Below are positions 34,087-43,540 of a DNA stretch of 64,000 nucleotides, piece by piece. The translations under genes were made by a program, and so were the position numbers. Each line of letters begins with the position of its first letter. Position 1 is the first letter of the stretch. This DNA is from Chloracidobacterium sp. N (lineage in GTDB: Bacteria; Acidobacteriota; Blastocatellia; Chloracidobacteriales; Chloracidobacteriaceae). The notes below the pieces were generated by a model. That model was not told the origin of the DNA. It did not search any database and was given only the letters and a program-made list of their open reading frames with translations. The stretch spans positions 1,099,501 to 1,163,500 of the forward strand of contig NZ_CP072642.1 in assembly GCF_018304765.1 (NCBI RefSeq), read 5' to 3'.

Positions 34087-34176
34087 GGTATTTTTCCTGC
34101 CACTTGTCCGGCGCATGTACGCTGGGATGGCTGTCGGGTGCCGTCATGAGAGCCTTGCCTGGGAGCCTTTTTGTGT

Positions 34177-35340
34177 TCACTCCGTGGTTGTGGGTGCGGC
34201 CTCTGCCCGTGCGAGCTGGTCTGCGGGGGTGGTGTCGTGTGCTTCATGCAGCAGGTCAAGGGCCTTCAGCCCATTGGCAAGAAACTTGAGAACGGCGGCC
34301 TGGTCAGGCAGGGGGGCTGCAATCTCCCCAAACGTGCGCTGTCCGTCGAACAGGTGCAGCAGGTGGGTTGCCTGCTGCGGGAAGTCCGCGGATGCAAGAC
34401 GGTGCGACAGTTCGGGCGCCAGGGCGTAAACCTTCGACGCCTCGACGGGGGACGCCAACATGTGATCGGCCAGAGTCAGTATCAAGGCAGCGGCTTTGAG
34501 CGCCGCTTCGGTCATCTGGCGTTCCGTGGCTGGCACGGCAGTGAACGGCTGCCCATTCACTTTGTCTTCTTCCTGATCACCCGGCGGCTGGGGCGCTGCC
34601 ATGCGTCCGGCTTCCACGTCTGGCTGGGGTGGACGGTGGGGCGCTGCGCCGGCCCGGGAGCGGGCTTCCTCGGCTTCATCCCGGCGGCGGAAGGCTTCCA
34701 TCAGCAGCCCCATGAGGCGGTCATGGAGTGTTTTCGGAGGGGGCGTCGCTGGCAGTGTCGCCATCTGAAGCTTGACCGCTTCCCACAACAGGATGTCGTA
34801 TGCTGCGGTTTCACCGGAGCTTTCGCCGGTTTCGGCGTGAAAGAGGTCGCCGTCGCAGAAGTAGAGATACCCCACGCGCCCGTTGGCCGTAACCCGCAGG
34901 GCGCAGCTTTTGCGCTCAGTTTCCAGAAGCTGGAGAAATGAAGGCAGGGTCAACCCCTGGATGACACCCTGCTGACGGGCGTCGAGTTCATTGCAGATCA
35001 GGTTATGGAGCGCCGTGACGCTGAGCGGCTTGCGGATGACCGGAAAGGCGCCGACGCCCTGCAGGCGGTTTTCGACAGCGCTGACCACCATGGCGGTCAT
35101 GATGATGATGGGGATGTGGACCTGCTCGCTGAGCAGGTGGGCAATCAGCTCGAAGCCATCCATCACGGGCATCTGGAGGTCCGTCACCACGACATCCACG
35201 GGTTGGTGCATCAGGATGTCAAGCGCCTCCCGTCCGTGTTCGGCCGTGATGATGGTGAAGGTGTCCTGGTAGCGGCTGAGCCACTTGGATACAATCTGGA
35301 GTACGGCCTGGTCGTCATCAACCAATAGAACTCGCTTCAT
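34177..35340 (-). CDS. PatA-like response regulator (receiver + DUF4388)
   Basis: A 387-residue cytosolic protein. Residues 1-125 form a receiver: acidic pair in LLVDDDQAV, phospho-acceptor Asp in VVVTDLQMP, Lys in VIRKPL. Residues 128-210 match the DUF4388/PatA N-terminal type (GVIQGLTLPSFLQLLETERK, then GYLYFCDGDLFHAETG). A Pro-rich linker and a helical C-terminal region follow, with ASPVEASKVYALAPELSHRL. Proteins of this kind occur in cyanobacterial phototaxis and heterocyst control and in gliding bacteria, and have no DNA-binding domain. No histidine kinase is adjacent. It lies upstream of the V4R/globin cluster and may regulate it, which is inference. Confidence 0.85.
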   Translation of the reverse strand: MKRVLLVDDDQAVLQIVSKWLSRYQDTFTIITAEHGREALDILMHQPVDVVVTDLQMPVMDGFELIAHLLSEQVHIPIIIMTAMVVSAVENRLQGVGAFPVIRKPLSVTALHNLICNELDARQQGVIQGLTLPSFLQLLETERKSCALRVTANGRVGYLYFCDGDLFHAETGESSGETAAYDILLWEAVKLQMATLPATPPPKTLHDRLMGLLMEAFRRRDEAEEARSRAGAAPHRPPQPDVEAGRMAAPQPPGDQEEDKVNGQPFTAVPATERQMTEAALKAAALILTLADHMLASPVEASKVYALAPELSHRLASADFPQQATHLLHLFDGQRTFGEIAAPLPDQAAVLKFLANGLKALDLLHEAHDTTPADQLARAEAAPTTTE

Positions 35341-35386
35341 GACAGTGCGTGAGCCTCTCCGGCGAAGGATGTCGTCAGCGTGGGCG

Positions 35387-35851
35387 CTAGATACCGGTCA
35401 TCACCAGAAACTCAGGGGTTACGATGATGGGGCAGGGAAAGCCGCTGATGAGGTTGAAGCGCCGCACCCGTGCCTGTCGGTGGATACTGGCAATATGCCC
35501 GAAATTCCACGTCACAAAAAAGTCTATGTTGTGAACTGAGGCCAGGGCGACGTGAAAGGCATCGGCCAGAAACCGCCGGTGAAAGATACCGCCGCCAACG
35601 TAGCCAGCGGCCAGCATGGTGGCTTCATCCCGGAGCGGCAGTTGTGGGAGCGGACGGATGAGGTTGAGGTAGGCGGAGCGGTACGGTTCGGCGAGTTGCT
35701 CCAGTTCGTGGTAAACTAGCGGCGAGACAAACGCCTGGTATTCCCCCATGTCATACTCCCACCACCGCAGGGTGAGGTCACGGCGGAAGGGGTCATCGTT
35801 GTCCAGGTACGCGCCAACAACCGAAGTTTCAAGATAGAGTGTCAGTTTCAC
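35387..35851 (-). CDS. PIN-domain protein (VapC-like)
   Basis: A 154-residue protein starting with GTG: LYLETSVVGAYLDND gives the first acidic residue of the PIN active site, EATMLAAGYVGGG and LADAFHVALA supply the next acids, and FFVTWNFGHI the C-terminal one. PIN proteins are metal-dependent RNases, often toxins of VapBC pairs. No antitoxin frame is visible upstream (35852-36013 holds the prkA promoter) or downstream, where the response regulator begins 46 bases later. It may therefore be a solitary nuclease or a degenerate toxin. Confidence 0.78.
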   Translation of the reverse strand: MKLTLYLETSVVGAYLDNDDPFRRDLTLRWWEYDMGEYQAFVSPLVYHELEQLAEPYRSAYLNLIRPLPQLPLRDEATMLAAGYVGGGIFHRRFLADAFHVALASVHNIDFFVTWNFGHIASIHRQARVRRFNLISGFPCPIIVTPEFLVMTGI

Positions 35852-35885
35852 CGGAAGCCCTCAAGCCGTTCCATCTATGTGACAA

Positions 35886-35914
35886 TTGACGCTGACGCCG
35901 AATGCGCCCATACT
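35886..35914 (+). promoter_or_regulatory. promoter of prkA
   Basis: TTGACG (35886-35891), exactly 17 bp, then CATACT (35909-35914), giving a leader of about 95 bases before the prkA ATG. The element lies in the divergent region shared with the PIN gene. Confidence 0.5.
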
Positions 35915-36013
35915 TTTCCCGCATCGTCAGCCTGCGTCCCCGACGCAGCTACCCCGCGCAGTCTGTTTGCGCCTGATGTCTGCATCTCATCGTCCGTGAC
36001 GGGAGTCGCTACC

Positions 36014-37945
36014 ATGTCTGATACCGAAACCTCAAAGCCCGATATTGCCCAACTTTTGGAAGCACACCGGCGTGATCGTGCTTCGCTGCACTGGGAAGGG
36101 ACGTTCCGTGAGTACTTTGAAATGGCGGTCAAGCGGCCTCAGCTCACGCAACTGGCACATGCCCGCATCTGCGACATGATTCTGGCTGCTGGCACGACGG
36201 TCATCAATCCAGGCACGCGAGATGAGATCACGCGCTACAACTTTTTCAGCGAGGAGCTTTTCGGCATTGATGAGGCGATTGAACAGTTGGTCGAGTACTT
36301 CAAGTCGGCGGCCCAACGCCTGGAGGTGCGGAAGCGGATTCTCCTGCTGATGGGCCCGGTCGGGGGAGGAAAGTCCACCATCGTCACTTTGCTCAAGCGG
36401 GGACTGGAGAAATGGACACGCACCGAGGCGGGCGCCGTGTATGCCATCAAGGGCGATCCGATGCACGGCGACCCCATGCATCTCATTCCCCAGGAACTGC
36501 GCCCCGAAATCCAGAAGCACTACGGCATCTACATTGAAGGTGAACTCAGCCCGCAAGCCCGCTACGATCTGGAGCACACCTACAAGGGACGGCACGAGGA
36601 TGTCATTGTCGAACGGATTGTCTTTTCGGAAAAAGATCGGGTGGGCATTGGCACGTTCGCACCAAGCGATCCCAAATCCCAGGATGTCTCCGAGCTGACC
36701 GGCTCGATTGACCTTTCAACGATTGGCGAAGTCGGAGTGGAAAGCGATCCACGCGCCTATCGCTTCGATGGCGAACTCAATGTTGCCAATCGCGGCATGA
36801 TGGAGTTCATCGAAATCCTCAAGTGCGATGAGAAATTTCTCTACTCACTGCTGACACTGTCGCAGGAGCAGGCCATCAAAACCGGCCGGTACGCGATGAT
36901 CTACGCCGACGAGGTCATCATTTCGCACACCAACGAAAATGAGTACCAGGCGTTTGTCGGCAACAAGAAAAATGAAGCCTTGCAGGACCGGATCATCATG
37001 ATCAAGGTGCCCTACAACCTCAAGGTTTCAGAGGAAGAGCGAATCTACAAAAAACTGCTCTCGCAAAGCAGCCTGCAGGGCGTGCACATTGCCCCTTACA
37101 CCCTGCGCGTCGCCGCTATGTTCGCCGTGCTGACCCGCCTCGAACCACCCAAGCGCGCCAATGTGGACCTCGTCAAGAAAATGAAACTCTACGACGGGGA
37201 GGATGTGGATGGCTTCAAGAGCAAGGATGTCAAGGAACTCAAGGCCGAAACCGTCCGGGAGGGAATGTTTGGCATCTCGCCGCGCTACATCATCAACCGC
37301 CTGTCCAATGCCCTGGTGCAGGAATCAAAGAAGTACATCACGCCGATTGATGCGCTGCGGGCCATCCGGGATGGTTTCGAGCAGCACACCGGAATTACGG
37401 CTGAAGAGCGCGAGAAGTACCTCAACCTCATCACACTGGTGCGCAAGGAGTACGACGAAATCGCCAAGACCGAAGTGCAGCGGGCCTTTGTCTATTCGTT
37501 TGAAGAAATGGCCAAAAACATCTGCGACAACTACCTGGATAATGTCGAGGCTTACTGCAACAAGGAAAAAATCAAGGACGCCATCACAGAAGAGGAAATG
37601 GAGCCGGATGAACGGCTGATGCGCTCCATTGAAGAGCAGATTGGGATTTCAGAAAATGCCAAAAACATGTTCCGGCAGGAAATCCTCATCCGCATTTCGA
37701 CGTATGCGCGCAAAGGCAAGCGGTTTGAGTACAATTCCCACGAGCGGCTCAAAGAAGCTATCGAGAAAAAGATATTTGCTGATTTGAAGGACATCGTCAA
37801 AATCACCACCTCGACCAAGTCACCGGATGCTGATCAGTTGCGGCGGATCAACGAAGTCATTGACCGGCTGGTGAAAAAGCATGGGTACACCCCCGAAAGC
37901 GCCAACGAGCTGCTCAACTACGTGGGGAGCCTGCTGTCACGGTGA
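36014..37945 (+). CDS. prkA: PrkA-family AAA+ serine protein kinase/protease
   Basis: A 643-residue cytosolic protein of the PrkA/YeaG family, described as a serine kinase and later in Bacillus as a Lon-like AAA+ protein. The AAA+ region has Walker A GPVGGGKST near residue 114, an acidic Walker B-like MIYADEVIISH, and a long helical C-terminus with DEIAKTEVQRAFVYSFEEMA. Length and order fit the family. The ATG at 36014 follows a leader; the open frame to 35879 crosses the promoter. Usually prkA is followed by yeaH/DUF444 and spoVR genes; here aroA follows instead, with overlapping start and stop. Confidence 0.94.
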   Translation: MSDTETSKPDIAQLLEAHRRDRASLHWEGTFREYFEMAVKRPQLTQLAHARICDMILAAGTTVINPGTRDEITRYNFFSEELFGIDEAIEQLVEYFKSAAQRLEVRKRILLLMGPVGGGKSTIVTLLKRGLEKWTRTEAGAVYAIKGDPMHGDPMHLIPQELRPEIQKHYGIYIEGELSPQARYDLEHTYKGRHEDVIVERIVFSEKDRVGIGTFAPSDPKSQDVSELTGSIDLSTIGEVGVESDPRAYRFDGELNVANRGMMEFIEILKCDEKFLYSLLTLSQEQAIKTGRYAMIYADEVIISHTNENEYQAFVGNKKNEALQDRIIMIKVPYNLKVSEEERIYKKLLSQSSLQGVHIAPYTLRVAAMFAVLTRLEPPKRANVDLVKKMKLYDGEDVDGFKSKDVKELKAETVREGMFGISPRYIINRLSNALVQESKKYITPIDALRAIRDGFEQHTGITAEEREKYLNLITLVRKEYDEIAKTEVQRAFVYSFEEMAKNICDNYLDNVEAYCNKEKIKDAITEEEMEPDERLMRSIEEQIGISENAKNMFRQEILIRISTYARKGKRFEYNSHERLKEAIEKKIFADLKDIVKITTSTKSPDADQLRRINEVIDRLVKKHGYTPESANELLNYVGSLLSR

Positions 37946-37947
37946 CC

Positions 37948-39255
37948 ATGGCCGCAGAGTCTGGCATCGCCCGGCGTCTTGAACCTGTCCGGCGGCTGCG
38001 GGGAAAGGTCAGCCTGCCCGGTGACAAATCCATCTCGCACCGCATGGCGATACTGGCTGCCATTGCTGAAGGCGAGACCTTCATCGAGGGCTATTCGGAG
38101 AGTGCGGACTGTGCCGCGACCTTGGACTGCCTCCGCCGACTTGGCGCCAGCCTTCAAGTAGCAGACGGCGGTGTGCGTATCCGCGGGGTGGGAAGAACCG
38201 GCTTGCAGCCGAGCGCGGAGATGCTGGATGCCGCCAACTCCGGGACAACCATCCGCTTGCTGGCCGGTATCCTTGCCGGCCAGCCCTTTGAGACGAGCAT
38301 TACGGGGGATGCCTCGCTGCGCCGCCGTCCCATGCGCCGCATCATTGAACCCTTGCGGCAGATGGGGGCAACTATCTCTGCCACGGACGACAATCTCGCC
38401 CCGCTCACGATCCGGGGTGGGGCCTTGCGTGGCATCACCTACGAGCCGCCGGTTGCCAGCGCCCAGGTCAAGTCCTGCCTGCTGCTGGCCGGCTTGTTTG
38501 CTGAAGGTGAAACGACAGTGCTGGAGCCGGTTCCGACCCGTGACCATACCGAGCGTCTGCTCCGTGCTTTTGGTGTATCCGTCACCTGCCGGGGCGCAGC
38601 GCGTACCGTGAGCGGGCATAGCCGGTTACAGAGTCCCGGACGGCTGCGCGCGCCGGGAGACTTTTCTGCCGCAGCGTTTTGGTTGGCCGCCGGCTTGATG
38701 GTTGAATCGGCTGAACTGGTCCTCGAAGATGTCGGACTCAACCCGACCCGGACCGGGCTGCTGACTGTGCTTCGGGAAGCCGGATGCGCCATCGAGGTCG
38801 TCAATGAGCGTCTGGTTGGCGGCGAACCCATCGGTGACTTGCAGGTGAACGCCGGAACCCCGCGTCCGTCGCAGCCACTGCGGCTGAAAGGGGCGTTGAC
38901 GGCCAATGCCATTGATGAAGTGCCGGTGCTGGCCGTTCTGGGGGCGTGTTTCCACGGAGTTGACGTTGCCGATGCCAGCGAGCTGCGGGTCAAGGAAAGT
39001 GACCGCCTGGCGCTGATTGTGCGCAACCTGCGCGCCATGGGCGTGGAGGTTGAAGAGCGTGCCGACGGCCTGACGGTGCCCGGCGGCCAACACTTTCGGG
39101 GCGCCAGCATCGAAACAGCCGGCGATCACCGGATTGCCATGGCCTTTGCCGTTGCCGCGCTGGTGGCAGACGGGCCAACCACCCTGGATGATGCTGGCTG
39201 TGTGGGCGTATCATTCCCAAACTTCTTCACTGTTTTGGAACAGCTCCGGGGCTAG
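37948..39255 (+). CDS. aroA: 3-phosphoshikimate 1-carboxyvinyltransferase (EPSP synthase)
   Basis: A 435-residue shikimate-pathway enzyme joining shikimate-3-phosphate and PEP. The N-terminal SLPGDKSISHRMAILAAIAE, the mid-protein AANSGTTIRLLAG (PEP/S3P site) and the late RVKESDRL signature are all present, with AGDHRIAMAFAVAAL near the end. The ATG at 37948 is two codons after an in-frame GTG that overlaps the prkA stop. Coupled translation with prkA is likely. Product chorismate feeds aromatic amino acids and, through MqnD at 22.3 kb, menaquinone. Confidence 0.95.
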   Translation: MAAESGIARRLEPVRRLRGKVSLPGDKSISHRMAILAAIAEGETFIEGYSESADCAATLDCLRRLGASLQVADGGVRIRGVGRTGLQPSAEMLDAANSGTTIRLLAGILAGQPFETSITGDASLRRRPMRRIIEPLRQMGATISATDDNLAPLTIRGGALRGITYEPPVASAQVKSCLLLAGLFAEGETTVLEPVPTRDHTERLLRAFGVSVTCRGAARTVSGHSRLQSPGRLRAPGDFSAAAFWLAAGLMVESAELVLEDVGLNPTRTGLLTVLREAGCAIEVVNERLVGGEPIGDLQVNAGTPRPSQPLRLKGALTANAIDEVPVLAVLGACFHGVDVADASELRVKESDRLALIVRNLRAMGVEVEERADGLTVPGGQHFRGASIETAGDHRIAMAFAVAALVADGPTTLDDAGCVGVSFPNFFTVLEQLRG

Positions 39256-39287
39256 GGGCCGGTGTGGCTGTGCGTTGGGGTTGAAAC

Positions 39288-40694
39288 ATGCCAAGGAAAG
39301 GCTCGCTGCTGGTTGTTGATGATGAGGAAGTCATGCGCGACGTGCTGGAGACGTTGCTCTCCAGCGCCGGGTACAGCGTCAAGCTGGCCCGAACCGGTGA
39401 GGAAGGGCTGAACCTTTACCGGGAGCACGTTTTCGATGTTGTGCTCCTCGACGTTTCAATGCCGGGGATAGGGGGGCTTCCCACCCTGGAGTCCCTGCTG
39501 GCCCATGACCCGGAAGCTGTCGTCATCATGATTACCGCCTATGCCACGTTTGAAACGGCCGTCAGTGCCTGGCAGCGTGGCGCTTTCAACTGTATCCGTA
39601 AACCCTTTGAAAACGAGGATATTTTGCGGGTTGTCGAGGCCGGTATCCGGCGCCGGCGCAAGGACGAAGAACACGCTCAGCTCAGACGCACCCTTCAGCA
39701 AAGTGCCGACAAGCTGGGCATCATTGCCCGCAGCGCCGCCATGCGGGACATCCTGGCCCTCGTTGAGCAGATTGCGCCCGCCCGGACGACGGTTCTGATT
39801 CAGGGGGAATCAGGAACCGGCAAGGAACTCATTGCGCGTGCCATCCACTTTGCCAGCCCACGGGCCAAGACCGGGCAGTTCGTTCCCGTCAACTGTGGCA
39901 ACATTCCCACCGAACTTCTGGAAAGCGAACTTTTCGGTCATTCACGGGGCGCTTTTACCGGCGCTTTTACCGCCAAAAAAGGTCTCTTTGACATTGCCGA
40001 CGGCGGGACACTGTTTCTGGATGAAATTGGCAACATCTCCTTTGAAACCCAGAGCAAACTGCTGCGCGTCATCCAGGAGCGGGAGTTCATCCCACTGGGG
40101 GAAACCACACCCCACCGGGTGGACACCCGCATCGTGGCCGCCACCAATCTCGACCTGAAACAGGCCGTGATGGACGGCAAATTTCGGGAAGACCTGTTCT
40201 ACCGCCTGAATGTCATCAACATCAAGCTCCCGCCCCTGCGTGAGCGCCCGGAGGATATTCTGCCGCTGGCGCGGCATTTCATCCGCAAGTACAACGCAGA
40301 AAACCAGCGTCAGATGTCAGAAGACATTGACCCCGACGTGCTGGCGCTGCTTGAAGCCTATCCCTTTCCGGGAAACGTGCGCGAACTGGAAAATGTCATC
40401 GAGCGGGCCGTTGTCATCTCACGGACGAACTCCCTGACCATGGAGTGTCTGCGGGATGAGATTCTCAACCCTCCGGTACAGGGAGAGCTTCAGTCCCTGC
40501 CTGGTGGGTTGCTGTCATCCTCACTCGACATTTCCCATGGCATACGTTTTTACGATGTCGTGGCACAGTTTGAGATTGAGCTGATTCGTCGCGCTCTGGA
40601 GCTGACCCGCAACCACCAGAGCCGTGCGGCCAAGCTGCTGGGTCTCAATCCAACCACCCTCAACAGCAAGATAAAAAATTACAACATCAAGTAA
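39288..40694 (+). CDS. NtrC-family sigma54-dependent response regulator
   Basis: A 468-residue activator. Receiver (1-125): acids in LLVVDDEEV, phospho-acceptor Asp in VVLLDVSMP, Lys in IRKPF. AAA+ (about 145-380): Walker A GESGTGKE, the sigma54-contacting GAFTGA loop near residue 226, Walker B GGTLFLDEIG, arginine finger region FREDLFYRLN. A Fis-type helix-turn-helix ends the protein (NHQSRAAKLLGLNPTTLNSK). It activates sigma54 promoters when phosphorylated. No sensor kinase is adjacent; the following gene is a polysaccharide synthase. Target genes are unknown. Confidence 0.95.
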   Translation: MPRKGSLLVVDDEEVMRDVLETLLSSAGYSVKLARTGEEGLNLYREHVFDVVLLDVSMPGIGGLPTLESLLAHDPEAVVIMITAYATFETAVSAWQRGAFNCIRKPFENEDILRVVEAGIRRRRKDEEHAQLRRTLQQSADKLGIIARSAAMRDILALVEQIAPARTTVLIQGESGTGKELIARAIHFASPRAKTGQFVPVNCGNIPTELLESELFGHSRGAFTGAFTAKKGLFDIADGGTLFLDEIGNISFETQSKLLRVIQEREFIPLGETTPHRVDTRIVAATNLDLKQAVMDGKFREDLFYRLNVINIKLPPLRERPEDILPLARHFIRKYNAENQRQMSEDIDPDVLALLEAYPFPGNVRELENVIERAVVISRTNSLTMECLRDEILNPPVQGELQSLPGGLLSSSLDISHGIRFYDVVAQFEIELIRRALELTRNHQSRAAKLLGLNPTTLNSKIKNYNIK

Positions 40695-40729
40695 CCCGGC
40701 TGCCGATTGGAGCTGCTGCTGCCTTGCTT

Positions 40730-42373
40730 ATGAATCCCATCCTGCCTGATTTGAATACAAACGGTTTTGTTTCCCTGCTGGAGAGCGCTGCCCGGATGCT
40801 GCCCGGACTGGAGAGATTTTCACGTACTAACAACATCAGCTACCTGTACACCTCGGACGCACTGGACTGGACAATTTTCATTCTCTACTTTGGACTGCTG
40901 TTCATCCTTGCTGTTTACGGTGCTTATCGCCTGAGAATCACGTACCTGTTTTTACGTTATCACCAGTTCCGTCCGCAGCCGAAAGCCCGTTTTGACGAAG
41001 ATAATCTGCCACATGTGACCGTTCAGCTTCCGCTGTTCAATGAAATGTATGTGGTCGAGCGCCTGCTGGCTGCCTGTGCGGCACTGGATTATCCAAAGGA
41101 CAAGTTGGAAATTCAGGTCCTTGATGATTCAACGGACGAAACCCGGGCCATTGCCAAAGCGGCTGTTGAGCGGTATGCCGCCCAAGGATTGGATATGGTC
41201 TATCTTCACCGGACGAACCGTGCCGGTTTCAAGGCCGGGGCGCTCAGCGAAGGTCTCAAGGTGGCCAAGGGGCAGTTCATTCTGATTTTTGATGCTGATT
41301 TTCAGCCCAAGCCCGACTGCATCCGTAAGATGATTCACTATTTTACGGAGCCACGGGTGGGGGTTGTCCAGTTCCGGTGGAGTCACCTCAATGCTGACTA
41401 CAATCTGTTGACCCGTGTGCAAAGCGTCATGCTGGATGGGCACTTTGTCATCGAGCACACGGCACGCCACCGCAGTGGCGGCTTTTTCAATTTCAACGGA
41501 ACGGCCGGCATGTGGCGGCGGGAAGCCATTGTCTGGTCGGGCGGCTGGCAGGCTGATACCCTGGCCGAAGACACTGACCTCAGCTATCGCGCCCAGCTTC
41601 TGGGGTGGAAATTTGTTTATATTCTCGATGAAGACGTACCGGCTGAACTTCCGGTTGACATCAATGCTTTCAAGGTTCAACAGCGTCGTTGGGCAAAGGG
41701 CTATACGCAGGTGGCCCTGAAAATCCTGCCCCGCCTGGGTGGATTGAACCTGCCGCTTCATGCCAAAATTGAAACCTTCTTTCACCTGTCAGGCAATCTC
41801 ATCTACCCGCTCATGATTGTCTTTCACCTGCTTCACCTTCCAGTCCTGATTGTGCGCTACAATCAGGGGTTGTTTCATCTCATGCTCCTGGATGTCCCCT
41901 TTCTGCTGCTCTCAACGTTTTCAGTGACATCATACTACTTTATATCCCTCAAAGAGCTTCATGGGAGCACCTGGAAGAACCTGCTGCTCATATATCTGGC
42001 CATGTCCATCGGAGTTGGGATTTCAATCAGCAACGCCAAGGCTGTTTTGGAGGCATTGCTCGGTATTCAGAGCGGTTTTGTCAGAACACCAAAATATGCT
42101 ATTGATGAGAAAACACAGGAAAAAAGCTGGCAGCAGAAAAAATACCGCAGGACGATGGGCTGGCTCCCCCTGCTTGAGATTGGCATGACCCTGTACTTTG
42201 TGCTGACGATTGCCTATGCCGTTCACAGTGAAATCTGGGGTGTGCTGCCGTTTCTTTCCATCTTTGTCCTTGGCTACGGCTATGTTGGCGTGGCCTCACT
42301 GCTCAATGGTCTGGGTGTGAGGAAGTCCACCAGCCTGCCGGGTGGTCATCAGCTTTCACCAGCTACAGACTGA
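40730..42373 (+). CDS. cellulose-synthase-like processive glycosyltransferase (GT2)
   Basis: A 547-residue inner-membrane enzyme. Two N-terminal membrane segments precede a GT-A domain with VLDDSTDETR, the metal-binding FDADF, the NFNGTAGMWRREAI acceptor site, EDTDLSYRAQLLGW and the processivity motif QQRRW (the Q/RxxRW box). Four or more membrane segments follow from about residue 360. It polymerises a beta-linked glycan from an NDP-sugar; cellulose, mannan or another glucan cannot be told apart. There is no PilZ domain. I used the ATG at 40730. It follows the NtrC-like regulator by 35 bases. Confidence 0.92.
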   Translation: MNPILPDLNTNGFVSLLESAARMLPGLERFSRTNNISYLYTSDALDWTIFILYFGLLFILAVYGAYRLRITYLFLRYHQFRPQPKARFDEDNLPHVTVQLPLFNEMYVVERLLAACAALDYPKDKLEIQVLDDSTDETRAIAKAAVERYAAQGLDMVYLHRTNRAGFKAGALSEGLKVAKGQFILIFDADFQPKPDCIRKMIHYFTEPRVGVVQFRWSHLNADYNLLTRVQSVMLDGHFVIEHTARHRSGGFFNFNGTAGMWRREAIVWSGGWQADTLAEDTDLSYRAQLLGWKFVYILDEDVPAELPVDINAFKVQQRRWAKGYTQVALKILPRLGGLNLPLHAKIETFFHLSGNLIYPLMIVFHLLHLPVLIVRYNQGLFHLMLLDVPFLLLSTFSVTSYYFISLKELHGSTWKNLLLIYLAMSIGVGISISNAKAVLEALLGIQSGFVRTPKYAIDEKTQEKSWQQKKYRRTMGWLPLLEIGMTLYFVLTIAYAVHSEIWGVLPFLSIFVLGYGYVGVASLLNGLGVRKSTSLPGGHQLSPATD

Positions 42374-42459
42374 TGGATGCCAAATTGGCTTCACTGCCAA
42401 CACTTTGTGAGCACATTGCCAATCGCCGGAGCCTGAACGGCTTTCCTGGAGAAAGGAAA

Positions 42460-42770
42460 ATGACGATGCCAGCATTGTTTTTCCCAAGATTTTCAAGAGT
42501 CTTTGGTATGGGTTTTTCGCGTCCTGGCTGGGCAGCCATTCAGGTTGTTTGCTGGACGTGGCTATGGGGTGTGGGCTGGTTGTAGGGCAGACGACAGACC
42601 AAGCTCCCAATGAGTACGATGGGCAAGGTTGGAAAACGCAGATTGCCAAACAGTATGGCGTCACGGCGATTCCTTTCACGTTACTTATTGGACGCGATGG
42701 CAAGATCGCGGCTGTTGACCCCCGTGGAGAAAAGCTCGAACCAGCCATACGGGCGGCGCTGGCCAAGTAA
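42460..42770 (+). pseudogene. remnant of a thioredoxin-family (TlpA/ResA-like) gene
   Basis: A start with a good GGAGAAAGG ribosome-binding site at 42460 opens a short frame (MTMPALFFPRFSRVFGMGF) that stops at 42585. In another frame, up to the stop at 42770, the C-terminal third of a TlpA-like thiol-disulfide protein is readable: YDGQGWKTQIAKQYGVTAIP followed by FTLLIGRDGKIAAVDPRGEK. The cis-Pro loop is intact, but the catalytic CxxC region that should precede it is absent. The likely cause is an internal deletion plus frameshift. The 42374-42459 stretch shows nothing else. Confidence 0.6.
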
Positions 42771-42881
42771 GTTTCTGTTGGCATAAGCGGCTGCCGGGTG
42801 CACAGCAACGTCCCTGTTATGTGGGATGTCCGCCGTCTGGCAGCCGCATCCGTCTCTTTCAAGTCTCTCTGGCAGGACGAC

Positions 42882-43388
42882 TTAGGACTGCGGCTGACGC
42901 CCGAACTTGGACTGGAGACGGGCTTCGACAATCGGTGGCACGAACGGCTGGACCGAGCGCCCAAGGAAACAGATTTCCTTGACCAACCGTGAACTGACGA
43001 AGCTGTACGTGTCGGCTGACATCAGAAAGACCGTCTCGATGTCGGGTTGCATGTGCCGGTTCATCTGGGCCATCTGGAGTTCGTATTCGTAGTCGGAAAC
43101 CGCGCGCAAGCCGCGAACAATACAGTTGGCCCGCTTGCGCTTGGCGAAGTCCACCAAAAGCCCTTCAAAACTGTCCACCTCGATGGTTGTCCGGGTGGTT
43201 TCAGCCAGGGGCGTGACGACAGCCTGAATCATCTCGATGCGCTCCGCTACAGTGAACAGCGGGCTTTTCTGTTCATTGTTGAGAACGCCAATGGTGATGT
43301 GATCAAAGAGCATGCAGCCCCGACGGATGATGTCGAGATGCCCGTTGGTGATAGGGTCAAAGGACCCCGGATACACAGCACGGCACAC
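42882..43388 (-). CDS. coaD: phosphopantetheine adenylyltransferase
   Basis: A 168-residue enzyme making dephospho-CoA from 4'-phosphopantetheine and ATP. The nucleotidyltransferase signature PGSFDPITNGHLDI near residue 8, the substrate segment CIVRGLRAVSDYEYELQMA and the SSRLVKEI near the C-terminus are diagnostic. It starts with GTG. It is a single-gene unit, convergent with the thioredoxin remnant. The 152-base gap upstream (43389-43540) shows no clear promoter or hairpin. Confidence 0.95.
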   Translation of the reverse strand: MCRAVYPGSFDPITNGHLDIIRRGCMLFDHITIGVLNNEQKSPLFTVAERIEMIQAVVTPLAETTRTTIEVDSFEGLLVDFAKRKRANCIVRGLRAVSDYEYELQMAQMNRHMQPDIETVFLMSADTYSFVSSRLVKEICFLGRSVQPFVPPIVEARLQSKFGRQPQS

Positions 43389-43540
43389 AGCGCGCAGTTA
43401 CCTTTCCAAAAGGGCGGAATAGCTCAGGGACAGGTGCTGATCGGTCGTAGCGATGCCGTGCAGCAAGGGCTTCCTGAAACCTGAAAACTGCAAGTGTACT
43501 GTGTCCTTCAGGGCTTGTCGAATCCCGGCCAGGCGACCCT

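Noticed and set aside
43420-43445. A tRNA-like stretch (GGAATAGCTCAGGGACAGG)
   Set aside because: It resembles a D arm, but no acceptor, anticodon or T arm can be formed around it.
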